NCBI GenBank assembly: GCA_902477055.1
Contig: CABSFY010000036.1
Location: 1 to 20,807 of the forward strand
Length of the DNA: 20,807 nt
Source: an uncultured Eubacteriales bacterium
Lineage (GTDB): Bacteria; Bacillota; Clostridia; Oscillospirales; Oscillospiraceae
Direction: 5' to 3'
Every line of letters begins with the position of its first letter. The first letter of the stretch is position 1. Both the position numbers and the translations under genes were made by a program. Below the pieces are notes generated by a model. It searched no databases, was not told where the DNA came from, and saw nothing but the letters and a program-made list of their open reading frames with translations. Shown here one piece after another: positions 1 to 7,856 of this stretch.

Positions 1-8
1 TATTGAAC

Positions 9-39
9 GTGAAAGGGAACCCTGACGGTTCCCTTTCAC
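9..39 (+). terminator. Hairpin terminator of an off-window plus-strand gene
   Basis: A perfect 13-bp stem (arms 9-21 and 27-39, GTGAAAGGGAACC and its complement) encloses a 5-nt loop and is followed on the plus strand by ACTTTTCC. The T-rich side lies to the right, so it reads as a terminator for a plus-strand gene ending left of the window. On the minus strand no T tract follows. No gene is visible between 1 and 156. Confidence 0.6.
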
Positions 40-88
40 ACTTTTCCTCCCTCCGAAACCTTTCATTGGGCTGTTTTTTGACACACTC

Positions 89-120
89 AGCCCGTCGGCA
101 TCGCCGACGGGCTTTATCTT
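89..120 (+). terminator. Second hairpin terminator, between convergent genes
   Basis: Arms 89-99 (AGCCCGTCGGC) and 103-113 form an 11-bp GC-rich stem with a 3-nt loop, followed on the plus strand by TTATCTTT. It lies 43 bp past the stop codon of the minus-strand kinase, so it may also end that operon, although the minus-strand side lacks a T tract. Together with the hairpin at 9-39 it separates two convergent transcription units. Confidence 0.6.
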
Positions 121-156
121 TGAAGCTGCCGAGCGCCGAACGGACCGCGTTGGCTT

Positions 157-1692
157 CTATCCGTTTGCCTCCGCATCAAGCTCAAACAGCTCGCCGAGCG
201 ATCGGAACAGCAGCATGAATTTCTTATACTGTACCTGATAAATTGCGTGCCGCTCGGGGTCGGGCACAAAGCTGCGCTTGATGCGCACCATGCGATCAAC
301 CGCAGATTCCACGCTTTCGAATAAACCGGCAGCGGTTCCTGCCAAAATTGCTGCGCCGAGACAAGCCGTATCCTGCGCGGAATATGTCACGTTCAGTGTT
401 TTTCCGGTAATATCCGCCTTGATCTGATTCCAAATATCGGATTTGGAACCGCCGCCCATTGTTCGGATCTGATTGACCTCCAGCCCCATATCGCCGATCG
501 TCTCCAAATTTCTGGATATGATATAGCCGAGGCTCTCCATAATACTGCGGGCAAAGTGTGCCTTCGTGTGCTTCAGCGTTGCACCGTAGAACACGCCTTT
601 GGCATTCAGATTCACGTCGGGAGCCATAGAGCCCTGCAAATGCGGCAGCGTAATCAGCCCGTCCGCGCCCGGCGCTATGCGTTCGACCTCGCGGTTCATC
701 AGATCATAGGCATCAATGCCGGTTTCCTCCTGCAAATCAAGCTCCATGCGGCAGAAGCTGTCGCGGAACCATCGCAGGCACATACCGCCGGTTGTAAAGG
801 TGTGCATCATGTAGGTGTCGGGCAGAGCGAAATAGTGTACCGGCATTTTGCGGTTCGGATCGTACGTCAGCGACTTTGTCGGCACGCAGATTGCCAATGC
901 GGCGCCGATGTTTTCCGAAAAAATGCCCGGACGGATATTGCCCACACCGATGGCGCCGGCAGCCTGATCGAGGCAGCCCGTACTGATCAGTGCGTCCTCC
1001 GACAGTCCGAGAAGCTCCGCCGCTTCCGGCAGGACGGTCCCGACCAATTCGCCGGATTCCCGAACCTCCGGCAGCCACGCAGGATCGATACCGATAAATT
1101 CCAGCATCTCGTCCCAGTATTCCTTGGTTCTGATGTCCCAATACTCCGTGGAGGTCAGGAGAGAGCCTTCGGCAACGAATTTTCCCGTCAGGAGGAAAAT
1201 GATGTAGTCCTCCAAAAGCAGTAAGTGTCGAATTTTCGCAAATTTTTCCGGCTCGTTTTCACGGACCCAAAGCACCTTCGCAGCCGGCCAGCACGCCTCA
1301 AAGCTGACCTGACCGGTAACCTCGTAGCATACTGCGTCGCCGAAGTGCGCCCGCAGCGCTTCCGCCTGTCTGACGGCACGGTTATCCATCCAAACGATTG
1401 CGTTACCGAGCGGTTTACAGCTTTCGTCCAGCATACAGAACGTTTCGCCCTGCACGGAGAAGCCGACCACGCCGATCTTCCGCGTATCGACTTTGCCGTT
1501 TTCGCGCAGCATACGCATACAGGCGCAGAGAGAGTCCATGTATATTTCACAGGGTGCCTCTACGATGTTTGTCTCCGGCGTCAGCAGGGAATACTCCAAG
1601 ACGGCTGAGGCGATCTGCTTTCCCTCGACGGTATAGACGGCAGTTTTCAGCGAAGTCGTTCCGATGTCAATTCCGAGGATCAGTTTGTCCAT
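157..1692 (-). CDS. FGGY-family carbohydrate kinase (xylulokinase-like), kinase 1
   Basis: This 511-residue protein has the usual length and two-lobed plan of FGGY kinases, which transfer phosphate from ATP to a sugar or polyol in the cytoplasm. The N-terminal phosphate loop is GIDIGTTS (residues 7-14), the substrate-region motif WMDNRA is at 101-106, the likely catalytic aspartate is D242 in STGCLDQAAGAIG, and the adenosine motif MGGGSKSDIW is at 412-421. The ATG has GGGAGG 5-10 bases upstream and follows the cupin stop by 14 bp, so the two are probably co-translated. It is the last gene of the minus-strand operon. A second, clearly divergent FGGY kinase lies at 10302-11813, so the two may act on different intermediates. 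Family assignment is firm; the sugar is unknown, and xylulose, ribulose, gluconate or glycerol-type substrates cannot be told apart here. Confidence 0.93.
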   Translation of the reverse strand: MDKLILGIDIGTTSLKTAVYTVEGKQIASAVLEYSLLTPETNIVEAPCEIYMDSLCACMRMLRENGKVDTRKIGVVGFSVQGETFCMLDESCKPLGNAIVWMDNRAVRQAEALRAHFGDAVCYEVTGQVSFEACWPAAKVLWVRENEPEKFAKIRHLLLLEDYIIFLLTGKFVAEGSLLTSTEYWDIRTKEYWDEMLEFIGIDPAWLPEVRESGELVGTVLPEAAELLGLSEDALISTGCLDQAAGAIGVGNIRPGIFSENIGAALAICVPTKSLTYDPNRKMPVHYFALPDTYMMHTFTTGGMCLRWFRDSFCRMELDLQEETGIDAYDLMNREVERIAPGADGLITLPHLQGSMAPDVNLNAKGVFYGATLKHTKAHFARSIMESLGYIISRNLETIGDMGLEVNQIRTMGGGSKSDIWNQIKADITGKTLNVTYSAQDTACLGAAILAGTAAGLFESVESAVDRMVRIKRSFVPDPERHAIYQVQYKKFMLLFRSLGELFELDAEANG

Positions 1693-1706
1693 ATGCAGCC
1701 TCCCGC

Positions 1707-2039
1707 TTATTGATGCGGCGCGCAGGACCAGGTAAGTACTGCCTTGGTGTCGCCGATATTGTAGATCTTATGATCCTTGCCCTCGGGGACGAGCATCGCG
1801 TCGCCCTGAAACAGATGGTAGTATGTATCATCCTGCGAGCAATAAATCAGCACTTCGCCCTGCACGCAGAAAAAGACCTCATGGGCCTCGCTGTGACCCG
1901 GGTCGATTGCACCGACGGCGCCGGCAGGCAGCTCCGACATACCAAAGGTGATCTTCTCCGTTTTGAAATACTCGCGGCAAACCTCCTGCTCCTCCATCCA
2001 GATTTTTGCATCCTTCTTGCTTACGATCGTCATATCCAT
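1707..2039 (-). CDS. Small single-domain cupin protein
   Basis: The frame is open further upstream, but the start chosen at 2039 (protein begins MDMTIVSKK) has a GAAAGGA ribosome site about 10 bases before it, and the upstream part translates to non-conserved sequence crossing a hairpin. The resulting 110 residues form one cupin. Motif 1 is GHSEAHEVFFCVQGE, with metal-ligand-type histidines and a glutamate; motif 2 is GDAMLVPEGKDHKIYN, an exact match to the G-x5-P-x-G-x2-H-x3-N pattern. Such small cupins can be sugar isomerases or epimerases, dioxygenases or binding domains. Its place directly ahead of a sugar kinase favours work on a sugar, for example anomer or ketose isomerisation, but that is inference. 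Confidence 0.85.
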   Translation of the reverse strand: MDMTIVSKKDAKIWMEEQEVCREYFKTEKITFGMSELPAGAVGAIDPGHSEAHEVFFCVQGEVLIYCSQDDTYYHLFQGDAMLVPEGKDHKIYNIGDTKAVLTWSCAPHQ

Positions 2040-2066
2040 AAAGCTGCATCCTTTCTCGTTGTAATG

Positions 2067-2119
2067 AAAACGGACTGCCCTGTAAGCCCTACAGGATGGG
2101 TTTACGGAGCAGTCCTTTT
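2067..2119 (-). terminator. Two-armed intercistronic hairpin before the cupin gene
   Basis: Read on the minus strand, the outer arms (2109-2115 and 2072-2078, GGACTGC/GCAGTCC) are flanked by AAAA and TTTT. They enclose a second helix (GTAAACCC with GGGCTTAC, one mismatch) that competes with a CCTGTA/TACAGG hairpin. The structure sits 15 bp after the TIM-barrel stop and about 28 bp before the cupin start, and ends in CGTTTTC. It could be a weak terminator or attenuator that lowers expression of the last two genes, or an mRNA-stabilising element. Confidence 0.5.
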
Positions 2120-2134
2120 GATATTGACAGGTGC

Positions 2135-2806
2135 TTATTCGATGCTGTCCATAATACGGACAACTTCCTCCAAATTTTCGCGGAAGCTCTTTCCGGGGGC
2201 AAAGTTCTCGGTGAAGAGCGCGGAGCCCATCGTGAACGCCCACGGATCGATCTCGTTGATAAAGCCGATGCGTTCCGGGCTGTTGATGCTGCCGGCGATC
2301 ACGACCGGCTTTTCAATGCTCTTACAGTAGGCTCTGGCAAGACCCGCGCCGTCCTTATGACGGAACGCAAGCAGATCAATGCCGTCAACGCCCTTGTTCA
2401 GCAGACCCTTGGCATCGTCAATGATCTCGTCAAATGTTCCCTCCAGCACGGACGGGCTGCCGTAAACCTTACCGCAGAACGGCAGGAATTTAATATCCTG
2501 CGCCGCCAAATATTCAAACACGGACTGGTGATAAACCGTGCCCATCAGGTAATCGTAGCCAAGCTCGACGGCAAGCTTCGCGCCGCGCATACATTCCTCC
2601 TCGGAATACGACACGACTTCAAGGAAGGTCGTCTTTCCGGCAGCCTTCATTGCCTTAACGATCCGCGCCATTTCCTCCTTCGGTACGCCGACATCCTTAA
2701 AGCCCCAAAACTGCACCGGCAGATCCTTACAGCTTTCAAACACATCGTACGCATTCGGAACGGTCTTGTCGTTGTGGGTCAGCATGATAATGATTTTAGA
2801 TTTCAT
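2135..2806 (-). CDS. TIM-barrel-like protein of uncertain function
   Basis: A 223-residue soluble protein with no signal peptide. Alternating short hydrophobic strands and helices (IIIMLTHND at 5-13, VQFWGFKDV, TTFLEVVSY, YDYLMGTVY, IKFLPFCGK, GIDLLAFRH, PVVIAGSIN, PWAFTMGSALF) match a (beta/alpha)8 barrel. The VIAGSINSPERI and FTMGSALF segments resemble the C-terminal phosphate-binding loops of ribulose-phosphate-binding barrels. I recognise the look of a conserved Firmicutes family found beside sugar-catabolism genes but cannot name a reaction. The ATG has a perfect AAGGAGG 5 bases upstream on the minus strand. It lies between the small membrane protein and the cupin. A phosphosugar-binding enzyme such as an epimerase, aldolase or isomerase is plausible. 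Confidence 0.75.
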   Translation of the reverse strand: MKSKIIIMLTHNDKTVPNAYDVFESCKDLPVQFWGFKDVGVPKEEMARIVKAMKAAGKTTFLEVVSYSEEECMRGAKLAVELGYDYLMGTVYHQSVFEYLAAQDIKFLPFCGKVYGSPSVLEGTFDEIIDDAKGLLNKGVDGIDLLAFRHKDGAGLARAYCKSIEKPVVIAGSINSPERIGFINEIDPWAFTMGSALFTENFAPGKSFRENLEEVVRIMDSIE

Positions 2807-2853
2807 GATTTTCCTCCTTGCGGTAAAATGAAATGATCTACGGCAGAACAGCC

Positions 2854-3252
2854 CTATTTTGCACCGTGCGACCGGATGAGCCGCAGAAGATCCAGCAGCG
2901 TATCATCCGTCCTTCCGAGTGCCTCCAGGTCGATCGTCTCCTCCCGCGCCATGTCGAGCAGTTCCGTTCCGCACCGCGCGATTTCATCGGTCAATGCCTT
3001 GTCCTCGTGCAGATACGCCCGGTAGCAAAGCACCTTCAGATGCGTGATCAGATCCCGAGCATCTCCGCTTTCGGCATAGGCTGCCCGCGTCTCGTCGGGC
3101 GAGAACGCAGACAGATCCCCCAGCGGGAACTCCTTGCTCTTGAGAAGGTTGGCTCCGACAAAAACCGCTGCCACAGACAACACTGCAACAAGGACGGAAA
3201 GCAGTCGGACAAGCTTGCGGTTAGGGGAATGCGCGGAATCGGTGCTGCTCAT
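2854..3252 (-). CDS. Small membrane-anchored hypothetical protein
   Basis: I do not recognise this 132-residue protein. It has a short polar N-terminus, then one strongly hydrophobic segment at about residues 15-37 (LVRLLSVLVAVLSVAAVFVG), with no lipobox cysteine. A mostly helical, charged domain of about 95 residues follows, probably outside the membrane, with spaced leucines and acidic residues. The start has a GGAGA site (AAGGAGATACCGCA before ATG) and is 21 bp after the M20 stop; the next gene follows 47 bp on. Codon use looks like that of the neighbours, so it is likely a real gene. It could be an accessory or scaffold protein of the transporter, but nothing in the sequence proves this. 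Confidence 0.75.
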   Translation of the reverse strand: MSSTDSAHSPNRKLVRLLSVLVAVLSVAAVFVGANLLKSKEFPLGDLSAFSPDETRAAYAESGDARDLITHLKVLCYRAYLHEDKALTDEIARCGTELLDMAREETIDLEALGRTDDTLLDLLRLIRSHGAK

Positions 3253-3273
3253 ATTGCGGTATCTCCTTCGGAA

Positions 3274-4599
3274 TTACTCGGCGACCTCGCACCAGTCGAT
3301 CGCCATGGCGGCATAGATCTTTGCGGCGGCAATCAGGTCGTCGATATAGATAAATTCGTTGTCTCCGTGCACATTGTTATTCAATGCACCCGGACCGAGC
3401 ACAACGGCGGGAACGCCCTGCCGGCCGAGATAGTAGGCATCACAGACGGCGCGGAAGCCGGAAATGACGGAGTGGCGCTCTGTTGCCGCGTCCACGGCGC
3501 CGCAGAGGGTCTGCACGCCCGGGTGCTCCTCCGGAACGGAAAAGCCGGGCCAATCCTGAATGACCGGCGCTTCGATGATGGGCGGATGCTCCCGCAGCCA
3601 ATCATCGGTAGAGGCGATCGCGGCGACACCGCGGCGAATTTCGTCAAGCAGCTCATCGCGGCTGACCAACCGATCCGGATACCAAATGCTGTAGGTATAC
3701 TTCATCTGAGAGGGGACCGTACCGAGGTACTCGCCCCCGTGGATAAACGCGGGATTCATCGTGAACACGCCGACGCCCTGCTGATCGTGACCTCCCTTGC
3801 CGCCGTAGCCGAGCACCTTGTCGCGATAGCGGTGATTCCATTCGACCTCAAGCCGATTGAAATACTCAACAAAGGGCAACGACTTACGGAACGCATCGAC
3901 GGCGATGTCGTTGCCGCTGAGCAGTCCGCCGGGCTGCGGGAATCGCATCTGATTTACCGCGCTGACGTGGACGCCCTTTCCCTGAACGATCAGGTTGAAG
4001 AACACCAGGGCGGAGGAGGCGATTTGAACCTCCAAATTGCTCGGCTCGCAGACGATAGCGAAGTCTGTATGATACAGCTCCTTTACCGCGCGTTCTGCGC
4101 CGATGGTTTCGGCAGACTGGGATTCCTCGCCGACACTGGAATGCAGCACAACGTCGCCCTTCAGGGCAATGCCGCAGTCAGCCAAAGCCTTCAGCGCATA
4201 AAATGCCGCCGCCAGACCGCCTTTCATATCGCTGGTGCCGCGGCCGTAGAGCTTCCCGTCCTTTACCTCGGGGGAAAACGGCGGAAATTCCCACCGTTCG
4301 GGGTAGCTGATCGGCACAACGTCGCTGTGCCCGTTGAATGCCAGCGATCTTCCGCCGCCGCGTCCTTTTCTGGTTGCGACCACGTTGGGACGTTTTCCCT
4401 CCGCGTCGTAAGCCTTCATGACGACCGAGTCAAACCGTGCGTGACGCATTTGCTCTGCGAAGAACTCCTGCATGGGAAGCTCGTTGCCCTCGCTTTCCCC
4501 GTCGTTTACGGTCGGGTAAGCGACCATTTGCTTCAGCAGCGCTACAATATCGTCGCGATGCTGATCGATATAGGAAAATACGACTTGCTTTGCATCCAT
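3274..4599 (-). CDS. M20-family metallopeptidase/deacylase (ArgE/DapE/carboxypeptidase type)
   Basis: The start at 4599 (MDAKQVVFSY) has AGGAGGAG upstream and gives 441 residues, usual for M20 enzymes. These are di-zinc hydrolases that cleave peptide or N-acyl amide bonds in the cytoplasm. Metal and catalytic residues are in place: H91 and D93 in NGHSDVV, the bridging aspartate D124 in GTSDMKGG, the base pair E158/E159 in VGEES, and H411 in NNNVHGDNE near the end. The insert at about residues 175-330 is the dimerisation (lid) domain. It lies 56 bp downstream of permease 1. In a sugar-catabolism operon an N-deacylase or amidase acting on a conjugated substrate is as likely as a true peptidase. 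Family is firm; substrate is unknown. Confidence 0.92.
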   Translation of the reverse strand: MDAKQVVFSYIDQHRDDIVALLKQMVAYPTVNDGESEGNELPMQEFFAEQMRHARFDSVVMKAYDAEGKRPNVVATRKGRGGGRSLAFNGHSDVVPISYPERWEFPPFSPEVKDGKLYGRGTSDMKGGLAAAFYALKALADCGIALKGDVVLHSSVGEESQSAETIGAERAVKELYHTDFAIVCEPSNLEVQIASSALVFFNLIVQGKGVHVSAVNQMRFPQPGGLLSGNDIAVDAFRKSLPFVEYFNRLEVEWNHRYRDKVLGYGGKGGHDQQGVGVFTMNPAFIHGGEYLGTVPSQMKYTYSIWYPDRLVSRDELLDEIRRGVAAIASTDDWLREHPPIIEAPVIQDWPGFSVPEEHPGVQTLCGAVDAATERHSVISGFRAVCDAYYLGRQGVPAVVLGPGALNNNVHGDNEFIYIDDLIAAAKIYAAMAIDWCEVAE

Positions 4600-4655
4600 A
4601 TCTGCGGCTCCTCCTGTATAAATAATATCACCGTTTGCCGAGAGACGGCAGCCGA

Positions 4656-5408
4656 TCACTCTTTCCAGGAAATGATCTTCTTCTGTGCGAAGGTGACGAG
4701 CGCATAGAGCAGCACGCCGATAATCATCACAAAGAAGATGCAGGCAAAGGAATCGGTGACCTTCATGTACTGCGAATACTTAATGATCTGCGAGCCGAGA
4801 CCGGTATTGCCGGCGTTATATTCCACGCTGATGCAGGCGGTCGTAGCCATGATCGCAGCGAGCTGAATCCCCGTGAAAATATCGGTTGCGGCGGAGGGCA
4901 GGGACATCTTGAAGTAGGTCTTTATCGGCGAAGCGCCCATCGACTGCATCAGCTCTTTCCGCATCGTGGGAACATTGAGGAAGCCCGTGCAGGCATTCAT
5001 GTTGATGATTGCAAAGGACTGAATGACAACGACCGTGATACGCAGGGTCAGACCGTAGCCGAGCATCAGCATGAGCAGCGGGATCAGACAGATCATCGGC
5101 GTGGTGACGAGGAACGTGACGTAGGGGTTCAAGGCAGCGCTGATGATGGGGGAGCGGGTGATGAGCGTCGCCAGCAGCAGACCGACCGGGATGGTAATGA
5201 GGAAGCCGATCAGCACGACCTCCAGCGTCACCAAAATGTGCGGCAGGTATTCATTGAAGTTGACGACCATTGCCGTAAAAATTGCAGAGGGTGTCGGGAG
5301 AAACCACGCCGGAGTTTCATTGACGCGGCAGAGCAGCTCCCAGATACCAAAGACAAGCAGGAACATGACAAGCGGCGCAGCGACGCTTGTAATTCTCTTC
5401 TTTACCAT
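4656..5408 (-). CDS. NitT/TauT-family ABC transporter permease 1 (SsuC-like)
   Basis: A 250-residue integral membrane protein with about six hydrophobic helices, starting at residues 8-26 and ending at about 219-240. Helices of this type form the membrane channel of the importer. The cytoplasmic EAA coupling segment is at about 148-185 (RKELMQSMGASPIKTYFKM then LPSAATDIFTG), keeping the central glycine and the LP of the family. The nearest relatives by motif are permeases for nitrate, sulfonate, taurine and pyrimidine-type solutes. GGAGGGAG precedes the ATG. It follows ATPase 1 by 14 bp and is paired with permease 2 at 6242-7030, from which it differs clearly, suggesting a heterodimeric channel. 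Confidence 0.92.
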   Translation of the reverse strand: MVKKRITSVAAPLVMFLLVFGIWELLCRVNETPAWFLPTPSAIFTAMVVNFNEYLPHILVTLEVVLIGFLITIPVGLLLATLITRSPIISAALNPYVTFLVTTPMICLIPLLMLMLGYGLTLRITVVVIQSFAIINMNACTGFLNVPTMRKELMQSMGASPIKTYFKMSLPSAATDIFTGIQLAAIMATTACISVEYNAGNTGLGSQIIKYSQYMKVTDSFACIFFVMIIGVLLYALVTFAQKKIISWKE

Positions 5409-5422
5409 ATCTGTCTCCCTCC

Positions 5423-6226
5423 TTATTTGATCTTGCTCAGATCGATCTCACCGATCGCGTTTTCAAGATACTGACGATAATTGATAAACTTTGTTTCCGT
5501 AATCATAGACAGCTTCCGCGGGCGGGGCAGGTCTAGGTCGACGACCTCGACCAAGCGGCCGGGCTGCGTGCCCATGACATAAACCTTATCGGACAGGAGG
5601 ACTGCCTCCTCGATATTGTGCGTGATAAAGATGATGGTCTTTTTCGTTTTTGACCAAATGTCCAGCAGCTCCATGTTCATCTGCTCGCGCGTCAACTCAT
5701 CGAGTGCGCCGTAAGGCTCGTCCATCAGCAGAATTTCGGGATCATGCACCATCGCACGGATAACGCCCGCACGCTGCAGCATACCGCCCGAGATCTCATG
5801 CGGATGGGCATCGGCATAATCGGACAGGCCGACCATCTCCAAAAGGTCATCGACACGCTGCTGCCACTGCTTTCCCTTCAGCCCGAAGACATCCAGCGGA
5901 AGCGCGACATTTTGACGGACGGTAAACCACGGGAGCATATTCGGCTGCTGGAAGATAAAGCCCATCTTCCGCAGGATCTCCGACGGCATCTTTTTATTTG
6001 CATAATTGACCTTCTTGCCGTCGATGAAGATGTCGCCCTCCGTGGTCGGAATAATGCCGTCGAGCATACGGATCAGCGTTGATTTTCCGCAGCCGGAGGG
6101 GCCGAGAATCGCGACGAACTCACCGTCCCGAATTTCCATGGAGTAATCCTTAACCGCGATAATATCCTGGCTTCGGGTATGGAAAACCTTTGTAACGTGG
6201 TCAAATTTGATTTTCGCTTCCTGCAT
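5423..6226 (-). CDS. NitT/TauT-family ABC ATPase 1 with a complete catalytic site
   Basis: Two starts exist: a GTG at 6235 and an ATG at 6226. The ATG is preferred because AGGAGG (6235-6240) lies at ideal distance from it and overlaps the GTG. The 267-residue product has Walker A GPSGCGKST (42-50), Q-loop FQQPNMLPW (92-100), signature ISGGM (145-149), Walker B ILLMDE with catalytic E170, D-loop GALD and H-loop histidine H203 in FITHNIEEA. It should therefore hydrolyse ATP to drive import. The signature region (ISGGMLQRAGVIRAM) drifts from the usual LSGGMxQRVAIARAL. In a heterodimer with ATPase 2 this weaker signature would fall in the degenerate site, while its intact Walker/H-loop would face the canonical LSGGM of ATPase 2. 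Confidence 0.93.
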   Translation of the reverse strand: MQEAKIKFDHVTKVFHTRSQDIIAVKDYSMEIRDGEFVAILGPSGCGKSTLIRMLDGIIPTTEGDIFIDGKKVNYANKKMPSEILRKMGFIFQQPNMLPWFTVRQNVALPLDVFGLKGKQWQQRVDDLLEMVGLSDYADAHPHEISGGMLQRAGVIRAMVHDPEILLMDEPYGALDELTREQMNMELLDIWSKTKKTIIFITHNIEEAVLLSDKVYVMGTQPGRLVEVVDLDLPRPRKLSMITETKFINYRQYLENAIGEIDLSKIK

Positions 6227-6241
6227 ATTCGCCACCTCCTC

Positions 6242-7030
6242 TTATTTCTTCCACAGAACGACACGCTTCTCGATCGCGGCGACAATGGTGTAAAATCCGA
6301 TGCCCATCAGCGCAATGATGATGATACAGCCGTAGCTTTGTTCAAAATTCGAATATTTAAGGAACTTGATGATGCGGTCGCCAAGACCGATGTTTCGACT
6401 GACGAAGTCTGCGGAGACGGCGCCGATCGTGGAGAAAATGCAGCCGAGCTTCAGACCGGTGAAGACCTGCGGCATGGCGTTCATAAATACCACATAGAGG
6501 AAGGTTTGCAGCTTCGTCGCGCCGACGCTGCGGGCAAGCTCCAGCTTTTCCTTCTCAACCGTCGTAAAGCCGTTAAGGGTATTCAGACAAATGATCGGGA
6601 CCGCCTGGATGATGACGATGATGACGCGGAGGTTCGGTGCGGTGCCCATCCAGAGCGTCATCAGCGGGATCAGGGTAATCATCGGCGTGATCGTCAGGCA
6701 GATGATTAACGGACGAACCGCCTTGACGACCAGCTCAAACTGCGAAAATACGGCAGCCAGCAGGATGCCGACCGGAACCGCAACGATATAGCCAATCAGG
6801 ATCATCTTGATGGAGAACAGCATATCGGGCAAGATGACATGGAAGGATTTCATCGTCGCCTTGAGCATATTCGACGGCAGGGGAAGGACGTAAGAAGGAA
6901 CGTCAAAGACCCGCAGGCAGATCTCAAGTGCGGCAATGATGATAACCAAAACGATCAACGGAGCAAAAATTGTTCTTGGGTCGCGCTTTTCCTTGCGCTT
7001 ACGGGCAACGATTGCTTTGTTTTCAACCAT
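6242..7030 (-). CDS. NitT/TauT-family ABC transporter permease 2
   Basis: A 262-residue membrane protein. A basic N-terminus (VARKRKEKRDPRT) suits a cytoplasmic start, and about six hydrophobic helices follow (first at about 20-40, last near 236-256). The coupling segment is at about 160-195 (ELARSVGATKLQTFLYVVF then MNAMPQVFTGLKLG); it keeps the central glycine but has diverged around the usual LP. GGAGG lies about 8 bases before the ATG. It is 14 bp from ATPase 2 upstream and 15 bp from the ATPase 1 start, forming an ATPase-permease-ATPase-permease array. Whether the two permeases form one channel or two is not decided by sequence, though only one binding protein is present. Confidence 0.92.
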   Translation of the reverse strand: MVENKAIVARKRKEKRDPRTIFAPLIVLVIIIAALEICLRVFDVPSYVLPLPSNMLKATMKSFHVILPDMLFSIKMILIGYIVAVPVGILLAAVFSQFELVVKAVRPLIICLTITPMITLIPLMTLWMGTAPNLRVIIVIIQAVPIICLNTLNGFTTVEKEKLELARSVGATKLQTFLYVVFMNAMPQVFTGLKLGCIFSTIGAVSADFVSRNIGLGDRIIKFLKYSNFEQSYGCIIIIALMGIGFYTIVAAIEKRVVLWKK

Positions 7031-7044
7031 GGTGCTTGCCTCCT

Positions 7045-7833
7045 TTACATCGTAGCGCGGATAATATCGTTGATTTGCGCGCGAAGCTCATTATAGCGGG
7101 CGTTTTGACCGATATTGTGATTTCGCGCCTCCAACGGAATATCGACCTTGATTTCGTGAGTGATGGTGGCGGGCTTATTGGAAAGGATAAAGATGCGGTT
7201 TGCCAGCAGCAGCGCCTCGTCAACGTTATTGGTAACCATGACGACGGTTTTCTGCGTTTTTTTCCAAATGTTGAGGATCTCGTAGGACAGCATCTTGCGG
7301 GTAATGGCATCCAGTGCGCCGAGCGGCTGGTCCAGCACCAGAATTTCCGGATCGTGCACCAGTGCGCGGGCAATGCCGACGCGCTGCTTCATGCCGCCGG
7401 AAAGCTCGTGCGGATAGACGCGCTTATAGTCGAGCAGACCGACGACGTCCAGCATCTGATCCACCCGTTCTTCCCACTGTTTCCCCTTGAGCTTCATGAT
7501 CCGCAGCATAAACTTGAGGTTGCCGGCAGCGGTACGCCACGGCAGCAGATTGTGGTTTTGAAAAACGAAGCCGAATTTTCTCAGCTCGGATCTCGGAACA
7601 CACTTGCCGATGTCCGTGCCGTTCAGCTCCATGGAGCCGTCGGATGCCTCCTCGATGCCTGCCAGAATTTTCAGGAAGGTGGACTTGCCGCAGCCGGAGT
7701 TGCCGAGGATGACGATGAATTCTTTTTCCTCGATGTCCATGCTGATGTCCTTCAGCACCTCAACGTAATTGCGCTCACCCTTCTCGCCGAAGGCTTTGGC
7801 AATATGCTTTACGCTAAAAACTTTCTTTCCCAT
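7045..7833 (-). CDS. ABC ATPase 2 with degenerate catalytic residues
   Basis: This 262-residue protein has the nucleotide-binding fold of the NitT/TauT family: Walker A GNSGCGKST (44-52), Q-loop FQNHNLLPW, canonical signature LSGGMKQRVGIARAL (144-158) and D-loop GALD. However, the residue after the Walker B aspartate is glutamine (Q169, LVLDQPLG, codon CAG at 7327-7329) instead of the catalytic glutamate, and the H-loop histidine is asparagine (N202, MVTNNVDEA, codon AAT at 7228-7230). It should bind ATP but hydrolyse it poorly. Both ATPases share LKGKQW followed by RVD, pointing to an internal duplication. AGGAGG precedes the ATG. The pattern is that of the degenerate half of an asymmetric ABC dimer, with ATPase 1 as the active partner. 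Confidence 0.93.
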   Translation of the reverse strand: MGKKVFSVKHIAKAFGEKGERNYVEVLKDISMDIEEKEFIVILGNSGCGKSTFLKILAGIEEASDGSMELNGTDIGKCVPRSELRKFGFVFQNHNLLPWRTAAGNLKFMLRIMKLKGKQWEERVDQMLDVVGLLDYKRVYPHELSGGMKQRVGIARALVHDPEILVLDQPLGALDAITRKMLSYEILNIWKKTQKTVVMVTNNVDEALLLANRIFILSNKPATITHEIKVDIPLEARNHNIGQNARYNELRAQINDIIRATM

Positions 7834-7856
7834 TTTTTACCTCCTAAATCGGGGCG

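Noticed and set aside
68..93. GGGCTG/CAGCCC pairing that could compete with the hairpin at 89-113
   Set aside because: Only six pairs, and no downstream plus-strand gene in the window for an attenuator to control.
2833..4707. Very long plus-strand open frame (about 624 codons)
   Set aside because: It lies antisense to the M20 peptidase and the small membrane protein, has no recognisable domain, is rich in Arg, His and Gln as antisense translations are, and lacks a good ribosome site.
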